Shown one piece after another: positions 35,734 to 48,095 of a stretch of DNA of 64,000 bases. Position 1 is the first letter of the stretch. Each line of letters begins with the position of its first letter. The stretch is from positions 1 to 64,000 of the forward strand of contig QZFT01000046.1 of NCBI GenBank assembly GCA_003600225.1, in the 5' to 3' direction. The notes below the pieces were generated by a model, which worked only from the letters and a program-made list of their open reading frames with translations, was not told the origin of the DNA and searched no databases. The DNA comes from Pseudonocardiaceae bacterium YIM PH 21723 (GTDB lineage: Bacteria; Actinomycetota; Actinomycetes; Mycobacteriales; Pseudonocardiaceae). The position numbers and the translations under genes are program-made.

Positions 35734-36768
35734 GTGTACGAGAAAGACGGCGAGAAGTACTTCGTGGTCGACGCCCACACCCATTTCTGGGACGCCAGTC
35801 CGGAGAACTGGGTACGCGGCCAGGAGAAGTACGCCAAGGGATGGATCGAGTGTTTCCACGCCTATCAGGGCCTCGGCCCCAAGGAGACACACTGGTCCAT
35901 TGAGGACTTCATGAAGTACTCGGAAGAAAGGATGATGAAGGACCTGTTCGACGAGGGGCACGTCGACGTCGCCATCTTCCAGCCGACCAACCTGAAGCAG
36001 TGGTACCGGGAGGGCTTCAACACCACCGAGGCCGACGGCGCCCTGGCGGAGCGGCATCCCGGCAAGTTCGTCGTCAACACCACCTTCGACCCCCGCGAGG
36101 GCGACGCCGGCCTGGCGGGCCTGGAGGAACGGGTCGGGCGCTGGGGCTGCAAGGGCGTCAAGCTCTACACCGCCGAGTGGCGCGGCGACTCCCGCGGCTG
36201 GAGCCTGAAGTCCGACGCCGCGGACCGTTACCTGGCGAAGTGCCAGGAGCTGGGCATCAAGAACATCCACGTCCACAAGGGACCCACGATCTGGCCCCTG
36301 GACAAGGACGCCTTCGACGTGTCCGATGTGGACCACGCGGCGACCAACTTCCCGGAGCTCAACTTCGTCGTGGAGCACGTCGGCCTGCCGCGCATCGAGG
36401 ACTTCTGCTTCATGGCCACCCAGGAACCCAATGTGTACGCGGGCCTGGCGGTGGTCGTCGGCGGCCTGATGCACGCCCGGCCCCGGTTCTTCGCGAAGGT
36501 GATGGGCGAGCTGATGTTCTGGCTCGGCGAGGACAAGCTGATCTTCGGTGCCGACTACGCGATCTGGGAACCCAGATGGCAGGTCGAGGGCTTCGTCGAC
36601 TGGCAGATGCCGGACGACCCGGAGTTCTCCGACTACGCCCAGCTCACCGTGGCGCAGAAGCAGAAGATCCTCGGTCTGAACGCGGCACGCCTGTACGACC
36701 TGGACATCCCGGCGGAGTTGCAGCCCAAGGCGGAGCCGACGGTCGAGCCCATCGGTGTCCCCTCGTGA
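35734..36768 (+). CDS. Amidohydrolase of the propane monooxygenase cluster
   Basis: 344 residues from a GTG with GAGGAG 7 bp upstream. TIM-barrel amidohydrolase (amidohydrolase_2 type): metal-binding DAHTHFWD at the N-terminus, HVHKG in the middle, FVVEHVGLPR and FGADYAIWE near the end. A homologue is regularly found downstream of prm/mim monooxygenase genes, where it appears to help form active enzyme; its reaction is not known. It overlaps the next gene by GTGA. Confidence 0.9.
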   Translation: MYEKDGEKYFVVDAHTHFWDASPENWVRGQEKYAKGWIECFHAYQGLGPKETHWSIEDFMKYSEERMMKDLFDEGHVDVAIFQPTNLKQWYREGFNTTEADGALAERHPGKFVVNTTFDPREGDAGLAGLEERVGRWGCKGVKLYTAEWRGDSRGWSLKSDAADRYLAKCQELGIKNIHVHKGPTIWPLDKDAFDVSDVDHAATNFPELNFVVEHVGLPRIEDFCFMATQEPNVYAGLAVVVGGLMHARPRFFAKVMGELMFWLGEDKLIFGADYAIWEPRWQVEGFVDWQMPDDPEFSDYAQLTVAQKQKILGLNAARLYDLDIPAELQPKAEPTVEPIGVPS

Positions 36769-37459
36769 CGGGCGCGCTCACCGCCCAGACCGCCCTCCAC
36801 CGGGCGGTCTGGGCCGCGCTCGACTCGGTACTGGATCCCGAGCTCGACGAGCCCGTCACCGATCTGGGCTTCGTGGCAATCTGCTCCGCCGACCGGGACG
36901 GCCGGGTCGTGGTCCGCCTCCGGCTGCCCACCTATTTCTGTGCACCCAACTTCGCGTTTCTGATGGTGGCCGACGCGGACGACGCCGTACGTGCCGTGCC
37001 CGGGGTGTCCGAAGTGGACATCAAGCTGACCGATCACTTCGCGGCGGACACCATCAACGAGGGCGTCGCGGCCGGTAAGGGATTCGTGGGTTCGTTCCAG
37101 GGCGAGGCCGTGGCGGAGCTCGATTCGCTGCGTGCCGACTTCCTGCGCCGCGCCGTCCTGGCCGGCACCGACCGCGTCCTGCGTGGGCTCGATCGGTCCA
37201 CAGTGGAACTCACGACGCTGACCCTGGGCGATCTACCCCGTAGTCCGGAGCTCGACCGGCTGCGGGACCGCAGGAGACTGCTCGGACTGCCGTGCTCGGA
37301 CGGCGATCCGTTGCTCATCGACCCGGCGGACGGTTCGCCGGTGCCCGCGGCGGGTCTGCGCAGACATCTGGGCATCGCCAGGGTGACGCGGGTCGGACAG
37401 GAGGCCAACTCCGGGGTGTGCCGAGGCATGCTCCGCGCTCGCTACCGGGAGGACGAGGG

Positions 37460-37463
<4 letters not shown>
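36765..37463 (+). CDS. MIP18/DUF59-family metal-assembly protein of the monooxygenase cluster
   Basis: 232 residues from GTG. The N-terminal MIP18-like domain (VLDPELDEPVTDLGFV, RLRLPTYFCAPNFAFLMV) is followed by a C-terminal part with no match I recognise. Such proteins assist Fe-S or iron cofactor assembly, and here probably maturation of the diiron hydroxylase (inference). Translation is coupled to both neighbours by 4-bp overlaps. Confidence 0.82.
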
Positions 37464-40185
<2,722 letters not shown>

Positions 40186-40226
40186 GGGCGACGCGCATCC
40201 GCCGCGTCTCCCTTTCGCCTCCCGGA

Positions 40227-40259
40227 TCCTGGTGCGCGGGCATCCCCCGCGCACCAGGA
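40227..40259 (+). terminator. Terminator of the prm-groEL operon
   Basis: Perfect 14-bp stem TCCTGGTGCGCGGG with a 5-nt loop, about 40 bp after the groEL stop. Confidence 0.8.
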
Positions 40260-40488
40260 GAGGTTCGGCTGTGCTGTGGGTCACGCACTTCATCGTGAGC
40301 GAATTGAATTCACGGCCATTCAATGGTGATGACGCCGGTTCCGAATGTTATTTCCGAGACGTCGACCACACACGGTAATCTATTCACCCAATTCAGCTAT
40401 CGCATTCGTTGGGGAAATGACGGAATCTGGTCTCAGTTCGAAACAGATGGTGACTCCTCACCAGTCACCACCGTCCCAAGGAGTTCTC
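40260..40488 (+). other. AT-richer leader upstream of the microprotein gene
   Basis: Relatively A+T-rich non-coding stretch. It ends in a hairpin (TGGTGACT at 40448-40455 paired with AGTCACCA at 40463-40470) just before the AAGGAG ribosome site at 40478-40483. It probably carries the promoter; no operator is recognised. Confidence 0.4.
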
Positions 40489-40569
40489 ATGGACCTCGCT
40501 TCCGCCATCTCCCTGCTGGTCACCACCATCATCGGCTACCTCGTGTACCCGTTCGTCCCGAAGGGCTAA
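40489..40569 (+). CDS. 26-residue single-membrane-span microprotein
   Basis: A short ORF starting MDLASAISLLVTT and ending YLVYPFVPKG. AAGGAG lies 5 bp upstream of the ATG and a strong terminator 19 bp after the stop, so it looks like a complete stand-alone transcription unit. Residues ~5-22 form one hydrophobic helix, ending in a Pro/Lys-containing tail. It could be a membrane-complex subunit, regulator or toxin-like peptide. I do not recognise a family. Confidence 0.65.
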   Translation: MDLASAISLLVTTIIGYLVYPFVPKG

Positions 40570-40588
40570 GCCACCTTCACCGAAGCCC

Positions 40589-40626
40589 GTGGGGCCTTGT
40601 TCCGTTAATCTGGAACGAGGCCCCAC
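40589..40626 (+). terminator. Terminator of the microprotein gene
   Basis: 15-bp stem GTGGGGCCTTGTTCC (one G:U pair) with an 8-nt loop, followed by AGCTTTA. Confidence 0.8.
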
Positions 40627-40729
40627 AGCTTTATCCTCAGCATTTACTCAGCCTTCGTTATCGGGACGAGATAGGCAGTGCGCCGGGGCGGCCTTGCCGC
40701 TCATCCGGCGAGGCGATATACGTGACACC

Positions 40730-41455
40730 GTGTCCCCCTGGATCAGGCGGTTCAGCCCCGCCCCCGAAGCCCCGGTACGACTGGTCTGCCTGCCCCACGC
40801 GGGCGGCAGTGCCTCCTTCTACCGCCCGCTGGCCCTCGGCCTGGCGCCCGGCGTCGAGGCACTGATGATCCAGTACCCCGGCAGACAGGACCGGCTGAAC
40901 GAGCCCGGCGAGACGAACCTGCCGCGCCTGGCCGAGCGCGTCCATCGGGAGCTGCTCCCCTACCTGGACCGGCCACTGGCGCTGTTCGGCCACAGCATGG
41001 GCGCCATCGTGGCCTTCGAACTCGCCCGGCGACTCCAGGCGGCGGGCACCCCGGCCCGGGAGCTGTTCGCCTCCGCGCACCGCGCACCACACCTGCGCTC
41101 GGGAGAGCCGGCCATCGCCCTGATCGACCAGGAACTGATCAACCGGATGACGGACCTGGACGGCACCGACCCCCGGGTGCTGGCCGATCCGGAGATCCGC
41201 GAGATGGTGCTGCCCGCCATGCGCGCCGACTACCAGGCACTCGAAAGCTATCGGTTCGCCGACGGTGAGCCGCTGACCTGCCCGATCACCGTGCTCACCG
41301 GCACCAGCGACCCGAGGGTCACTCCGGACGAGGCAGTGGCCTGGAAGCAGCACGGAGCAGCCGGGGTCGAGGTGCACGAGTTCGACGGCGGCCACTTCTA
41401 CCTGGTCGCCCAGGCGAAGCCCGTCACCGCCCTGCTGGCCGAGCGTCTGGCCTGA
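40730..41455 (+). CDS. Type II thioesterase
   Basis: 241 residues from the GTG at 40730 (ribosome site weak; the start is uncertain). Alpha/beta-hydrolase of the GrsT/TEII type: LVCLPHAGGSASFYRPLA, nucleophile FGHSMGAIVAFELARRL, C-terminal His in FDGGHFYL. Such enzymes remove wrongly loaded groups from NRPS or PKS carrier domains. It lies apart from both NRPS genes but within the siderophore region, so it may edit either NRPS (inference). Confidence 0.88.
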   Translation: MSPWIRRFSPAPEAPVRLVCLPHAGGSASFYRPLALGLAPGVEALMIQYPGRQDRLNEPGETNLPRLAERVHRELLPYLDRPLALFGHSMGAIVAFELARRLQAAGTPARELFASAHRAPHLRSGEPAIALIDQELINRMTDLDGTDPRVLADPEIREMVLPAMRADYQALESYRFADGEPLTCPITVLTGTSDPRVTPDEAVAWKQHGAAGVEVHEFDGGHFYLVAQAKPVTALLAERLA

Positions 41456-41460
41456 CGGCG

Positions 41461-41477
41461 TTCTGCCGACAGCAGAA
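41461..41477. promoter_or_regulatory. PopR-type operator
   Basis: TTCTGCC-GAC-AGCAGAA differs by one base from the Streptomyces PopR box TTCTGCC-N3-GGCAGAA. It lies 40 bp upstream of the regulator start, so autoregulation is likely. Confidence 0.65.
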
Positions 41478-41517
41478 CGTGGGCTCGGCACCCCTGATCA
41501 GCTGCCACCATGGGTCC

Positions 41518-41856
41518 ATGGCCCAGATCCTGCCGCTGCACCCGAGACGCGAGCCCGACCCGCTCTGGCGCGAGGCGCTGGGTCGCCGGCTGCGCGCGAC
41601 CCGGGAGGATCAGGGTGGCAGGCTGGTCGACATCGCCGAGCGGGCGGGCATCTCCCCGCAGTACCTCTCCGAGATCGAGCGCGGCCGCAAGGAGCCGTCC
41701 AGCGAGATGATCGCCGCGGTGACCGGCGCGCTCGGCGTGGACCTGGCCGATCTGCTGATCGGCGTGGCCGGTGAGGTCCGGCGGCACCGGCACGCGAGCT
41801 CGGTGCTCAGCCTGGCTCGCCACCGGTCCACCGGCCCCGTCCTGCTGGCCGCCTAG
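41518..41856 (+). CDS. XRE-family regulator, PopR/ClgR-like
   Basis: 112 residues from the ATG at 41518. HTH domain ([44 protein letters not shown]) as in ClgR/PopR, activators of clp genes. It ends in ...LLAA; in Streptomyces PopR the C-terminal Ala-Ala is the degron by which ClpP controls its level. Convergent with, and overlapping by 4 bp, two clpP genes, and preceded by a PopR-type box. Regulation of an alternative Clp protease is inferred. Confidence 0.82.
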   Translation: MAQILPLHPRREPDPLWREALGRRLRATREDQGGRLVDIAERAGISPQYLSEIERGRKEPSSEMIAAVTGALGVDLADLLIGVAGEVRRHRHASSVLSLARHRSTGPVLLAA

Positions 41857-42443
41857 GCCCGGTTCTCCATCACGAGGTCCGCCAGGCCGTACTCGACCGC
41901 GCCCCGGGCGTCGAAGACCCGGTCCCGGTCGGTGTCGTGCCGGAGCTCGGCAGGCTCGTGTCCGGTGTGCGCGGACAGGATCTCCTCCAGCTGGGTGCGT
42001 ACCCGGATCACCTCGTCCGCCTGGAGGATCAGGTCCGGAATGGTTCCCCTCCCCTGGGCCGCCGGCTGGTGCAGCACGACCCGCGCGTGCGGGAGCACGG
42101 CCCGCCGGCCCGGTTCCCCCGCGGCCAGCAGCACCGCGCCGGCGGCCACCGCCTGACCGACGCAGGTCGTCGCGACGGGCGCCTTGATGTAGCGCATGGT
42201 GTCGTACAGCGCGAGCATCGCCGCCGGGTCGCCGCCCTCGCAGTTGATGTACAGGTTGATCTCCCGCTCCGGGCTGTCCGACTCCAGGTGCAGCAGCTGC
42301 GCGATCAACGCGTTGGCCACCCCGGAGTCGATTCCGGTGCCCAGGTAGACGATCCGCTCCGCCAGGAGGTGCGAGTAGACGTCCATGATCCGCTCGCCGC
42401 CCACGCCGCGGCTGATCACGTTGGGAATCGTGTAGGTGCTCAT
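41853..42443 (-). CDS. clpP: ClpP-family subunit lacking the catalytic serine
   Basis: 196 residues, normal ClpP length, most like the ClpP2 type. The nucleophile block, normally GQAASMGA or GQAASAAA, reads GQAVAAGA, so the catalytic Ser is Ala. The His block HARVVLHQP and the late DRDRVF...EYGLADLV are kept. It is probably a structural or regulatory subunit of a mixed tetradecamer with the active ClpP encoded upstream (ATGA overlap). Confidence 0.9.
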   Translation of the reverse strand: MSTYTIPNVISRGVGGERIMDVYSHLLAERIVYLGTGIDSGVANALIAQLLHLESDSPEREINLYINCEGGDPAAMLALYDTMRYIKAPVATTCVGQAVAAGAVLLAAGEPGRRAVLPHARVVLHQPAAQGRGTIPDLILQADEVIRVRTQLEEILSAHTGHEPAELRHDTDRDRVFDARGAVEYGLADLVMENRA

Positions 42444-43048
42444 GCCCCTGCCCCCAGTCCGAGTGCGTAGCCCCGTACCGGCAGTACCTGGCCGAGGTCC
42501 TGCACCACGTGGTCGATGAATCCGTAGTCCAGCGCCTGCGTGGTGGTGAACCAGCGGTCGTGCAGCGAGTCGGTGAAGATCCGGTCGATGGGCTGCCCGG
42601 TGTCCTCGGCGATCAGGCCCAGCACGGTGTCCCGGGTGTGCCGCAGGTCGTCGGCCTGCACCTCCACCTCGACGGCCGATCCGCCGATCCCGGCCGATCC
42701 CTGGTGCATCAGGATCCGCGCGTGCGGCAACGCGAACCGCTTGCCCTTCGTCCCGGCGGACAGCAGGAACTGCCCGGCGCTGCAGGCCAGCCCCAGTGCG
42801 AGGGTGGAGACGTCGCACGGCACCAGCCGCATGACGTCCCGGATGGCCAGCATCGCCGGCACGGAACCGCCCGGCGAGTGGATCCACAGCGAGATGTCCC
42901 GGCGTGGATCGTCGCCGGCCAGGGCCAGCATCTGGGTGGCGAGCACCGCTCCGTTGTCGTCGTCCAGTCCCCCGTCGAGGACCAGGACCCGTTGGCTGAA
43001 GAACCGATCCCGCAACCGGTGATCGAACAGTCTCACGTCGTCGCTCAT
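42440..43048 (-). CDS. clpP: ATP-dependent Clp protease proteolytic subunit (active site intact)
   Basis: 202 residues. Resembles the ClpP1 type: nucleophile in [12 protein letters not shown], His in [12 protein letters not shown], Asp in [20 protein letters not shown]. First gene of a two-gene clpP operon; the second, overlapping by 4 bp, has lost its Ser. The pair looks like the ClpP3/ClpP4 set of Streptomyces, which depends on PopR. I found no PopR box in the 110 bp upstream of this gene. Confidence 0.92.
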   Translation of the reverse strand: MSDDVRLFDHRLRDRFFSQRVLVLDGGLDDDNGAVLATQMLALAGDDPRRDISLWIHSPGGSVPAMLAIRDVMRLVPCDVSTLALGLACSAGQFLLSAGTKGKRFALPHARILMHQGSAGIGGSAVEVEVQADDLRHTRDTVLGLIAEDTGQPIDRIFTDSLHDRWFTTTQALDYGFIDHVVQDLGQVLPVRGYALGLGAGA

Positions 43049-43121
43049 GGTTCGACCATGCCGGGCGGACGGCGTTGAGCAGGGGTTGTGCTGCTGTGAG
43101 CGGATTCGCTGTGGGCGATCA

Positions 43122-43154
43122 GTGCCGGGCCCCCGGCGAACAGGGGCCCGGCAC
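43122..43154 (-). terminator. Terminator of the enolase gene
   Basis: Perfect 12-bp stem GTGCCGGGCCCC with a 9-nt loop, 6 bp after the enolase stop. Confidence 0.8.
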
Positions 43155-43159
43155 CGGGA

Positions 43160-44467
<1,308 letters not shown>

Positions 44468-44510
44468 TTATCCAGCCATGGTCACCTTTCCATGACAGCA
44501 CACGGCAAAA

Positions 44511-44542
44511 GGCGGGCCGGCCGATAATTCGGCCGACCCGCC
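44511..44542 (-). terminator. Terminator of the mbtH-like gene
   Basis: 14-bp stem (one mismatch) with a TAAT loop, followed on the minus strand by TTTT. Confidence 0.8.
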
Positions 44543-44574
44543 CAAACAGACTGTGGAGAACTCCCCCGAGTGGA

Positions 44575-44784
44575 TCAGGCCTGCGTCGCCTCGATCAGTG
44601 ACGTGGGCCGCATGTCGGTCCAATTGGCCTCGACGTGGTCCAGGCAGGCCTGTCGCGCAGCCGGGCCGAAGATCGTCGTCCAGCCGGCCGGGACATCCGC
44701 GAACGCGGGCCAGAGGCTGTGCTGGTTCTCGGCATTGACCAGGACCAGGAAGGTACCGTCTGGATCATCGAAGGGGTTACTCAA
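44575..44784 (-). CDS. MbtH-like protein (CchK type)
   Basis: 69 residues from a TTG start, chosen because AAGGAG precedes it and the protein then begins as MbtH proteins do ([26 protein letters not shown]). It keeps the invariant Trp residues ([21 protein letters not shown]). MbtH proteins bind NRPS adenylation domains and make them soluble and active; this one probably serves the trimodular NRPS at 50936. Divergent from the permease genes across an iron box. Confidence 0.93.
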   Translation of the reverse strand: MSNPFDDPDGTFLVLVNAENQHSLWPAFADVPAGWTTIFGPAARQACLDHVEANWTDMRPTSLIEATQA

Positions 44785-44809
44785 GATCGTCTCCTTCGTT
44801 ACAGAGCAG

Positions 44810-44828
44810 TAAGGGTAGGCACACCTTA
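44810..44828. promoter_or_regulatory. Iron box between mbtH and the uptake operon
   Basis: TAAGGGTAGGCACACCTTA resembles the DmdR/IdeR consensus. Lying 25 bp before the TTG of mbtH and 20 bp before the GTG of the permease gene, it could repress both directions when iron is plentiful. Confidence 0.75.
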
Positions 44829-44848
44829 CGCATGTACCGTACATAGAC

Positions 44849-45901
44849 GTGGGCAACAAAGTGCAAGAACGCCCCGCGTTCGGGGTAAACGAGACCTACC
44901 GGAGACGCATCGCAGGCCTGGGTGCGCTCGCGGTGGTGCTCGTCATCGCCGGAGCTCTGTCTTTGATCATCGGAGCGCGGGGTCTCAGTCTCAGCGAGGT
45001 CTGGAACGGGCTGTTCTCCCCGCCGGGAAACGATCAGCAGGTCGACATCGCGTTGATCGTCAACACCGTGCGGGTGCCGCGGACCATCCTCGCCATCATC
45101 GCGGGGGTCGCGCTCGGGGTCTCCGGGGCGCTCATCCAAGGGCACACGCGGAACCCGATCGCGGACACCGGCCTCCTGGGCGTGAACACCGGCGCCTCGT
45201 TCGCCGTGGTCTTCGTGATCTACCTGTTCGGCTTCACCAACCCCTACCAGTACGTCTGGTTCGCCTTCGCCGGCGCGGCCATCGCCGGCGTCGTGGTGTT
45301 CGGGCTGTCCAGCATCGGCCGGGGCGCGGGCAATCCGCTGACCCTGGCGCTCGTCGGCCAGGGCATCACCGTGTTCCTCGCGGCCATCACCACGGCCGTC
45401 GCGCTGGCCAACAGGGACGCGCTGAACGCGCTGCGGTTCTGGAACGCGGGATCGGTCGCGGGAGTCGGGTACAAGGTCATCTGGTCCGCAGCGGTCTTCA
45501 TCGCGATCGGGCTGGTCATGGCCCTGGCGACGTTGCCCGCGTTGAACCTGCTGAACCTGGGTGATGACGTGGCACGCGGCCTCGGGGTGAACATCGCGCT
45601 GAACCGGACCCTGGGCCTGGCGGCGATCACCCTGCTGGCGGGCGCGGCCACCGCGGCCTGCGGGCCGATCGCCTTCGTCGGGCTGATGGTCGCGCACGTG
45701 GCGCGCTACCTCGCCGGCCCGGATTACCGCTGGCTGGTCCCCTACACCGCGCTGCTCGGCGCGATCGCCCTGCTGCTGTGCGACATCGTCGGACGCGTGG
45801 TCGCGCCGCCGGGTGAACTCGCGGTCGGCATCGTCGTCGCCCTGGTCGGCGCCCCCTTCTTCGCGGCGCTGGTGTGGCGCGGAAAGTTCAAGAACTCATG
45901 A
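44849..45901 (+). CDS. FecCD-family ferri-siderophore permease (CchC/D type)
   Basis: 350 residues from a GTG start. Polytopic permease with the motifs [22 protein letters not shown] and [17 protein letters not shown]. It forms the channel with the next permease, with which it overlaps by 4 bp (ATGA). Corresponds by order to cchC/cchD of the coelichelin cluster. Confidence 0.95.
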   Translation: MGNKVQERPAFGVNETYRRRIAGLGALAVVLVIAGALSLIIGARGLSLSEVWNGLFSPPGNDQQVDIALIVNTVRVPRTILAIIAGVALGVSGALIQGHTRNPIADTGLLGVNTGASFAVVFVIYLFGFTNPYQYVWFAFAGAAIAGVVVFGLSSIGRGAGNPLTLALVGQGITVFLAAITTAVALANRDALNALRFWNAGSVAGVGYKVIWSAAVFIAIGLVMALATLPALNLLNLGDDVARGLGVNIALNRTLGLAAITLLAGAATAACGPIAFVGLMVAHVARYLAGPDYRWLVPYTALLGAIALLLCDIVGRVVAPPGELAVGIVVALVGAPFFAALVWRGKFKNS

Positions 45902-46962
45902 CCGAGACACTCGTGAAACCCTCCGTCGCCCCCGGTGTGCGCCTCGGCCGCATCTCCTTCGTGTGGCGGCCCTGGATGTTGCTCGTGGCCGTCGTCCTCG
46001 CGGCGCTGGCGTTCCTGCTGTTCTGCCTGTCGCTCAGCATCGGGGACTTCTCCATCCCGCTGCCGCGCGTCGTCGCCACGTTGCTGGGCGGCGGCAAGCG
46101 CGTCGACCAGTTCGTGATCATGGACCTGCGTCTGCCCCGGGCACTCGTCGGACTCATCGTGGGCATCGTGCTCGGCGTCTCCGGCGCGCTCACCCAGTCG
46201 CTGGCCCGCAATCCCCTGGCCAGCCCGGACGTGCTGGGCATCACCTGGGGCGCGAGCGCGGCCGCGGTGGCCATGGTGACCGTGTCCGGCGCAGTGGAGA
46301 TCACCGGTTCGCTGGGCCTGTCCACCGCGGCGCTCATCGGCGGCGTCGCCACCGGCCTGCTGGTGTACGCGCTCGCCTGGCGCCGGGGCATCGACGGTTT
46401 CCGGCTGATCCTGATCGGCGTCTCGGTCGGCGCCTTCATGGAGGCGATCACCACCTGGTTGCTGGTGGGCGCGAACCTGCGGGATGTGGCCCGTGCACAG
46501 GCCTGGATGATCGGCTCGCTGGACGGCCGCTCGTGGAGCGATGTGTGGCTGGTGCTGGGCGGTGGCCTGGTCTTGCTGGCGATCGTCTGGGCGGCCGCGT
46601 TCCAGCTCAAGCCGATGCACTTCGGCGACGACGTCGCGGCGGGCCTGGGCGTGCGGCAGAATCTGGTGCGCGCGGTCCTGATGCTGTGCGCGGTGCTGCT
46701 GGCCGGCTTCGCGGTGAGCGCGGCGGGTCCGATCCCGTTCATCGCACTCGTCGCTCCGCAGATCGCGATGCGCGTCTCCCGCTTTCCCACGCCGCCGCTG
46801 GTGGCGTCCGGGCTGGTCGGCGCGGCGCTGCTGCTGGCCTCCGATCTATTGGCCCGCACCCTGCTGCCGATCGCGCTGCCGGTCGGCGTGGTCACCGCTG
46901 TCATCGGCGGCCCGTTCCTGATCTATCTCCTGGTGCGGTCCAACCTGCGCCGGGCCTCGTGA
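45898..46962 (+). CDS. FecCD-family ferri-siderophore permease (CchC/D type)
   Basis: 354 residues from the ATG at 45898. Family motifs ALTQSLARNPLASPDVLGITWG and GPIPFIALVAPQIAMRV. Second half of the membrane channel. Followed by the ATPase gene. Confidence 0.95.
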   Translation: MTETLVKPSVAPGVRLGRISFVWRPWMLLVAVVLAALAFLLFCLSLSIGDFSIPLPRVVATLLGGGKRVDQFVIMDLRLPRALVGLIVGIVLGVSGALTQSLARNPLASPDVLGITWGASAAAVAMVTVSGAVEITGSLGLSTAALIGGVATGLLVYALAWRRGIDGFRLILIGVSVGAFMEAITTWLLVGANLRDVARAQAWMIGSLDGRSWSDVWLVLGGGLVLLAIVWAAAFQLKPMHFGDDVAAGLGVRQNLVRAVLMLCAVLLAGFAVSAAGPIPFIALVAPQIAMRVSRFPTPPLVASGLVGAALLLASDLLARTLLPIALPVGVVTAVIGGPFLIYLLVRSNLRRAS

Positions 46963-46979
46963 AAGTCGAAGGTGGCTTC

Positions 46980-47801
46980 GTGACTACAACCGACAACACC
47001 CGCGTCGAGGCCCCATCCCGGCTCGGGGCCCAAGGCATCACCGTCGGCTACGGCGACCGGGCCGTGTTGTCCGGCCTGGACGTGGCGATCCCGACCGGGC
47101 AGGTCACCACGATCATCGGCCCGAACGGTTGCGGTAAGTCGACGCTGCTGCGGACGCTGTCCCGGTTGCTGAAGCCGACGACCGGGACCGTGCTGCTGGA
47201 CGGGCAGGACATCGCCCGGCTGAAGACCAAGGACGTGGCCAAGAAGCTCGGCCTGCTGCCGCAGGCGCCGATCGCGCCGGACGGGCTGACCGTCGCCGAC
47301 CTGGTGGCCCGGGGCAGGCACCCGCATCAGAGCTGGCTGCGGCAGTGGTCCTCGGACGATGACCAGACCGTGGCCGAGGCCCTCACGATGACCGGCGTCG
47401 CCGATCTCGCGGACCGGCCGGTGGACGCGTTGTCCGGTGGCCAGCGCCAGCGGGTGTGGATCTCCATGACCCTGGCACAGGGCACCGATCTGCTGTTGCT
47501 GGACGAGCCGACCACCTACCTGGACCTGGCGCACGCACTCGACGTGCTGGACCTCGTCGACGATCTCCAGGAGGCGGGCCGGACCGTGGTCATGGTGCTG
47601 CATGACCTCAACCTGGCGGTGCGGTACAGCGACCAGCTCATCGTGATGACCCAGGGCCGGATCCTCGCTCAGGGCCACCCCCGCGACGTCATCAGCGCCG
47701 AACTGCTGCACGAGGCCTTCGGCCTCAACGCGAGGGTCATCGACGACCCGGTGAGCGACCGCCCGATGATCGTCCCCATCGGCCGCAATCACGTCCGCTG
47801 A
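46980..47801 (+). CDS. Ferri-siderophore ABC transporter ATPase (CchE type)
   Basis: 273 residues from the GTG at 46980, preferred over the GTG at 46959 because GAAGGTGG lies just upstream. Walker A GPNGCGKST, signature [10 protein letters not shown], Walker B LLLDEPT, H-loop VLHDLNLA. It powers uptake through the two permeases. Followed by overlapping hairpins and a separate iron-box promoter for the binding protein. Confidence 0.95.
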   Translation: MTTTDNTRVEAPSRLGAQGITVGYGDRAVLSGLDVAIPTGQVTTIIGPNGCGKSTLLRTLSRLLKPTTGTVLLDGQDIARLKTKDVAKKLGLLPQAPIAPDGLTVADLVARGRHPHQSWLRQWSSDDDQTVAEALTMTGVADLADRPVDALSGGQRQRVWISMTLAQGTDLLLLDEPTTYLDLAHALDVLDLVDDLQEAGRTVVMVLHDLNLAVRYSDQLIVMTQGRILAQGHPRDVISAELLHEAFGLNARVIDDPVSDRPMIVPIGRNHVR

Positions 47802-47819
47802 TCATTTCCTGCTGACCCG

Positions 47820-47879
47820 CCCCTGTTATCCGTCTTCAAGACCGATAACAGGGGCCTTTTCCGTCTTGAAGACGGATAA
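47820..47879 (+). terminator. Terminator with an alternative overlapping hairpin
   Basis: CCCCTGTTATC (47820-47830) pairs with GATAACAGGGG (47844-47854) before a TTTT run. A competing perfect 17-bp pairing joins TTATCCGTCTTCAAGAC (47826-47842) to 47863-47879. The two folds exclude each other. Confidence 0.75.
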
Positions 47880-48005
47880 GCGGATTCCGATTCAGGAACG
47901 GGGAGTTCCGATAATCGGCGATCTCCTGGGCGGAAATGCGAGGTAGGACACTAAAACGATGTCCGCGCCATGATCAGTTATGGACCAGTTACCTCGCCCA
48001 CACCG

Positions 48006-48024
48006 CAAGGTTAGCCTAGCCTTA
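48006..48024 (+). promoter_or_regulatory. Iron box upstream of the binding-protein gene
   Basis: CAAGGTTAGCCTAGCCTTA, 14 of 19 positions of the iron-box consensus, 72 bp upstream of the ATG at 48096. It probably drives the binding protein, exporter and NRPS genes. Confidence 0.75.
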
Positions 48025-48095
48025 TTTGATGAGTGTTAGTGTTGCCTCGCCCTGATACGGGGGCGGGGCCGGTACGACTAACAAAGGATTTTCGG

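Noticed and set aside
43049-43121. PopR box upstream of the clpP pair
   Set aside because: No TTCTGCC-N3-GGCAGAA-like sequence there; only the site at 41461 fits.
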